NCBI GenBank assembly: GCA_043813895.1
Contig: JBDRKQ010000255.1
Span: forward strand, 1 to 7,657
DNA: 7,657 bases
Direction of reading: 5' to 3'
Source of the DNA: CAZTAR01 sp043813895
GTDB lineage: Bacteria; Planctomycetota; Phycisphaerae; UBA1845; UTPLA1
Position numbers and translations under genes: made by a program. Of this stretch, positions 5,070 through 7,657 are shown one piece after another; the stretch's first letter is position 1; each line of letters begins with the position of its first letter. Below the pieces are notes generated by a model. That model saw only the letters and a program-made list of their open reading frames with translations, was not told the DNA's origin and did not search any database.

Positions 5070-6908
5070 GTGCCGGAGCAGATGCTCGCATATCCCGGCG
5101 TGGCGTTGGCAAGCGTGCCCGGTCCTGGATTGCTGTTCGGCCTACTGCTGGCTGCGGCAATCGCGGGAGGCCACGTCGCACGCGCGCTGCGTATCCCGCG
5201 CGTCGTCGGATACCTCGTTGCCGGCGCGATATTCAAGCTCGTGTTGTGTTGGCTGCTTGACATCGGGGCGGACGGTGAAGCCGGGGCAGACGCGGCTCAG
5301 GAATTGGCGGCGGCCGTATCGCCGCTCAAAGCCGTCAAAGACCTGGGGCTGGGGATCATCCTCTTCTCGATTGGGGGCGTTTTTGAGGCACGCCATCTGA
5401 AGGCCGTCGGTGGAAAGCTCCTCAAGATATCGCTCGCGGAGTCCGGCCTGACATTCCTGCTGGTCTTCGCCGGAGCGACTGGGGTCGGGTTCTTCGTGGC
5501 GCAGGACGCGCCTTTGGAGATTGTTCTGGCATTCGCCGCGCTATTGGGCTTCGCCTCCATCGCAACCGCCCCTGCGGCGACGATGTCCGTCCTCCACGAA
5601 TACGATGCCAAAGGGCCTGTCACGGACATGATCCTCAGCCTGACGGCCGTCAACAACGTTCTGTGTATCGTCACGTTCCACGTGTGTTTTCTCGGGTTGG
5701 CCGCCTCTGGCGCTCTCGGCTCCGTCGCGCTTTCGCCGGGCGGCGTCTGGCTCGACATGGCCGCCACGACAATCGGAAGCGTGGCCCTGGGGCTGCTCCT
5801 CGGGGGGCTGATCAGCATCATCCACTCCAAGCTACCGACCGCCGAGACGATCCTGATCCTGGTGGCGACCTTGATTGTTTGCGGTGCGGGCGAGGGCTGG
5901 TTGCTCGAACAACAGTATCTCTCTTACAACTTTCTGCTCATGGCCCTGTGCACGGGCGCGACTTTCGCGAATGCCGCGATCGATCCCGACCGCATCCAGG
6001 ACATGCTTCGGATGATTGCACGGCCGATCCTGGTCGGGTTCTTCGTCATCGCGGGCTTCCAGTTGCACCTTGCCGATCTGGCGGACCTACGCCTCTGCGG
6101 CATCGCCTATGTGGTCTGTCGGCTCGCCGGCAAGCTACTGGGAACACACCTCGGGCAACGGTGGGCCGGGGAATCCACAGAGTCTCGGGCGCATCTCGGC
6201 ACCGCCCTGCTCTGCCAGGCGGCGGTCGTCATAGGACTGGCGGATTTCGTCACTGCATACTGGGACCATGATTGGGCACACCGCTTCGCCACGATTCTCC
6301 TGGGCAGCGTCGTCATCTTCGAGACGAGCGGCCCACTGCTCACCAAGTGGGTCGTCAAACAGGCGGGAGAGGTGAAAGCGGTCACGCTCCTGCGAAGGGT
6401 CGGCCCCACATTGGGCAGCGCGTCAGCCGTCAGGCTCACGCTGCAATCCCTGGTACGCTCGCTCGGGCTGCTTGCCATCGGAAGGCCTTCCGGCTCCGGC
6501 GCACTCTTGGTTCGCCACGTCATGCGAAGCAACGTCAAGTGTCTCCCCACCTACGCCACGTTCGACGAGGTGCTCCACTTCGTCGAACAGTCTCGATTCA
6601 ACCAGTTCCCGATCGTCGACGAGAAGCGGGATCTCGTCGGCGTGATTCACTTCAGCCAGATTCGCGAGATCATCTACTCGCCTTTTCTTGCCCGTGCGAT
6701 GACCGCCGTGGATTTCGCGCACCCGACGGCACGACCGGTCCATGCCGAGATGACATTGGCCGAGGCGATGGCCGTGTTCCAGGAAGGCGACGTCGGCTCA
6801 TTGCCGGTGGTTGCCGGGCCGGAATCGCGCCGTGTTGTCGGCATCGTCGAACAGAGAGATATCCTCAGGGAACTGCACGAGGGTAGTGCAGGCGTTCCGT
6901 CCGTGTAA
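5070..6908 (+). CDS. CPA2/Kef-type cation:proton antiporter with C-terminal CBS pair
   Basis: A 612-residue inner-membrane protein. Residues about 18-430 form a multi-helix sodium/hydrogen exchanger domain of the CPA2 family: LRIPRVVGYLVAGAI (40-54), LGLGIILFSIGGVFEARHLK, FASIATAPAATMSVLHEYD and a final SGPLLTKWVVKQAGEV. After a linker, residues about 479-605 hold two CBS motifs (VRHVMRSNVKCLPTYATFDE to VGVIHFSQIREI; VHAEMTLAEAMAVFQEGDVG to VVGIVEQRDILREL), which in other proteins bind adenine nucleotides and regulate activity. The usual RCK/TrkA-N domain of Kef proteins is absent. At the site matching the Asp-Asp of NapA or the Gln-Asp of KefC the sequence is TAVNNVLCIV (Asn195-Asn196), with no acidic residue, so ordinary cation/proton exchange is doubtful. 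The glutathione- or NAD-linked control of KefC is not expected. It is probably transcribed alone, since a terminator precedes it and the next gene is convergent. The start could lie further upstream, but that extension does not look like protein. Confidence 0.9.
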   Translation: MPEQMLAYPGVALASVPGPGLLFGLLLAAAIAGGHVARALRIPRVVGYLVAGAIFKLVLCWLLDIGADGEAGADAAQELAAAVSPLKAVKDLGLGIILFSIGGVFEARHLKAVGGKLLKISLAESGLTFLLVFAGATGVGFFVAQDAPLEIVLAFAALLGFASIATAPAATMSVLHEYDAKGPVTDMILSLTAVNNVLCIVTFHVCFLGLAASGALGSVALSPGGVWLDMAATTIGSVALGLLLGGLISIIHSKLPTAETILILVATLIVCGAGEGWLLEQQYLSYNFLLMALCTGATFANAAIDPDRIQDMLRMIARPILVGFFVIAGFQLHLADLADLRLCGIAYVVCRLAGKLLGTHLGQRWAGESTESRAHLGTALLCQAAVVIGLADFVTAYWDHDWAHRFATILLGSVVIFETSGPLLTKWVVKQAGEVKAVTLLRRVGPTLGSASAVRLTLQSLVRSLGLLAIGRPSGSGALLVRHVMRSNVKCLPTYATFDEVLHFVEQSRFNQFPIVDEKRDLVGVIHFSQIREIIYSPFLARAMTAVDFAHPTARPVHAEMTLAEAMAVFQEGDVGSLPVVAGPESRRVVGIVEQRDILRELHEGSAGVPSV

Positions 6909-6957
6909 ACCTACTCGGCGGCGTGGTGGGCGGCGAGGCGTTGAAGCCGCCGGGCAT

Positions 6958-7251
6958 CTAGGGCTCCGCCCAGATGTTGTACGCTTCGCTACGGGTGCAG
7001 CGCGTGTCGATATAGCGGTACTCAGCGTGGCCGTCGAGCATGGCCATGGTGTACTTGGAGAACTTGTGGTGCCAGCCGGTGCCGAGATCGTCGAGACAGC
7101 TCTCACCAAGAGAGCCGTCCGGAGGTCGGGCATCGAGCATGTAGGAGTTCATAGAGTTCTCCATGAAGATGACGAACTTCGCGGCGGTGCCTCCGACCTT
7201 GAAGTGGAGCATCTCCTTGCCCTTTCGGCACTCGGTCTGCCCTGGGGTCAT
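6958..7251 (-). CDS. Detached pseudopilin-type C-terminal domain (H-X9-DG-like), probably a remnant
   Basis: An ORF of 97 residues from an ATG with no clear Shine-Dalgarno. It matches the pattern of the C-terminal half of planctomycete prepilin-like (H-X9-DG, DUF1559-related) proteins: a KFVIFMENSMNSYML strand segment, a spacer, then GWHHKFSKYTMAMLDGHAEY and a YIDTR tail. From the second His to DG there are ten residues rather than nine. The N-terminal part that defines the family (a GFTLIELLVVIAIIA-type helix cleaved by prepilin peptidase) is missing. The upstream sequence is occupied by another gene in the same frame, ending at TAA 7267-7269. It is therefore probably a 5'-truncated remnant, although a small secreted or scaffold-type protein cannot be excluded. 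It converges on the antiporter gene with 49 bases between the stops. Confidence 0.5.
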   Translation of the reverse strand: MTPGQTECRKGKEMLHFKVGGTAAKFVIFMENSMNSYMLDARPPDGSLGESCLDDLGTGWHHKFSKYTMAMLDGHAEYRYIDTRCTRSEAYNIWAEP

Positions 7252-7266
7252 CGGCAACCGGGTCGT

Positions 7267-7657
7267 TTACTCCCACACGTCGTCAGGAATCGGCTCCGTC
7301 GAGATGTTGTGCCACGAGAGCGTTCTGTACACCTTCCCGTTTCCATCCATGCTGTCCCGGACGACGAAATAGTCGGGATTCACGGCGAGCACGCAGTGCC
7401 AGGGGGAATCATCAGGGTAGAAATACTCAACGACGGCACAACGCCGGCCGTCGATCACGCGCGTGCCGAGGAGTGTTCCCTCACGGATAAAGCGACACCG
7501 AGTAGCGAGGAGAACGCAGTCGTGGTCGCCGATCCGCATGCTCCATAGGCCGGCGACCATGCCGCAGATGTAGCCATCCATGTTGTGGCGCAGCGTCAGC
7601 ACTTGAGGGCGGGTGGGCGAGTCCGCCGCATAGGTGGCCACCGCGTGAGACCCGTCC
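7267..7657 (-). CDS. C-terminal part of a possible LolA-like protein (5' end outside window)
   Basis: The last 129 codons of a gene that enters from the right edge and ends in TAA at 7267-7269; no start lies within the window that must be used (an in-frame GTG at 7641 is internal). The visible part alternates beta strands: VLTLRHNMDGYICG, CRFIREGTLLGTRVIDG, RRCAVVEYFYPDD, CVLAVNPDYFVVRDSMDGNG, KVYRTLSWHNI and a short end IPDDVWE. This order (a dG+ turn, a strand with pro-peptide-like hydrophobics, a "conversion" strand and an IPDxxxE-type end) resembles the C-terminus of outer-membrane lipoprotein-carrier LolA/LppX-fold proteins, several of which occur in planctomycetes. The assignment is from pattern only and the signal peptide is not in view. 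Fifteen bases separate its stop from the ATG of the next small ORF in the same frame. Confidence 0.55.
   Translation of the reverse strand, partial: DGSHAVATYAADSPTRPQVLTLRHNMDGYICGMVAGLWSMRIGDHDCVLLATRCRFIREGTLLGTRVIDGRRCAVVEYFYPDDSPWHCVLAVNPDYFVVRDSMDGNGKVYRTLSWHNISTEPIPDDVWE

Noticed and set aside
6916..6952. CGGCGGC / GCCGCCG inverted repeat between the convergent antiporter and pseudopilin ORFs
   Set aside because: The loop is long or the pairing ambiguous among GGC repeats, and no T-run follows on either strand, so an intrinsic terminator is not supported.

Overview
The window looks like part of a chromosome from a GC-rich planctomycete (Planctomycetota, perhaps Phycisphaerae) or a relative in the PVC group. 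This rests on the mix of families, not on a marker gene. It holds a short protein with a PEP-CTERM sorting tail, a parallel beta-helix protein with a choice-of-anchor-Q-like end, a pseudopilin-type H-X9-DG-like C-terminus, an ECF sigma factor with a non-standard membrane partner, and several GTG starts. No rRNA, tRNA, CRISPR array, transposase or phage gene was seen.

Layout. The left third is on the minus strand: a complete membrane GT2 glycosyltransferase of the cellulose-synthase-like / CSLA-like type (6-1574), then a small secreted PEP-CTERM protein (1718-2263), then the 3' part of a beta-helix surface protein (2348-3376) that has lost its 5' end. At about 3376-3382 this fragment stops abruptly inside a 78-bp tandem repeat. 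It meets a plus-strand reading frame (3380-3577) that looks like the 3' end of another, unrecognised gene. Two 3' fragments therefore lie head to head, as expected if a deletion removed the promoters and 5' ends of two divergent genes. An assembly chimera is the alternative.

The middle is a tight plus-strand pair: an ECF-type sigma factor (3587-4165) and, four bases later with its own Shine-Dalgarno, a single-pass membrane protein (4170-4664) that is probably its anti-sigma partner although it lacks the usual zinc motif. A strong intrinsic terminator (4731-4765) ends this unit. After a non-coding leader of about 300 bp comes a CPA2/Kef-type cation:proton antiporter with a C-terminal CBS pair (5070-6908). 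The Asp pair of its transport site is replaced by Asn-Asn.

The right end is on the minus strand, convergent with the antiporter: the C-terminal part of a possible LolA-like protein running off the window (7267-7657), and in the same frame beyond a TAA stop, a short ORF carrying only the C-terminal domain of a pseudopilin-like protein (6958-7251).

Functional reading (inference): the left side deals with the cell surface (polysaccharide synthesis, exosortase-sorted protein, secreted beta-helix protein), the middle with extracytoplasmic signalling, and the antiporter with ion homeostasis or, given its altered site, sensing. The most noteworthy points are the Asn-Asn antiporter, the head-to-head truncation junction, the unusual sigma/anti-sigma pair and the detached pseudopilin domain.
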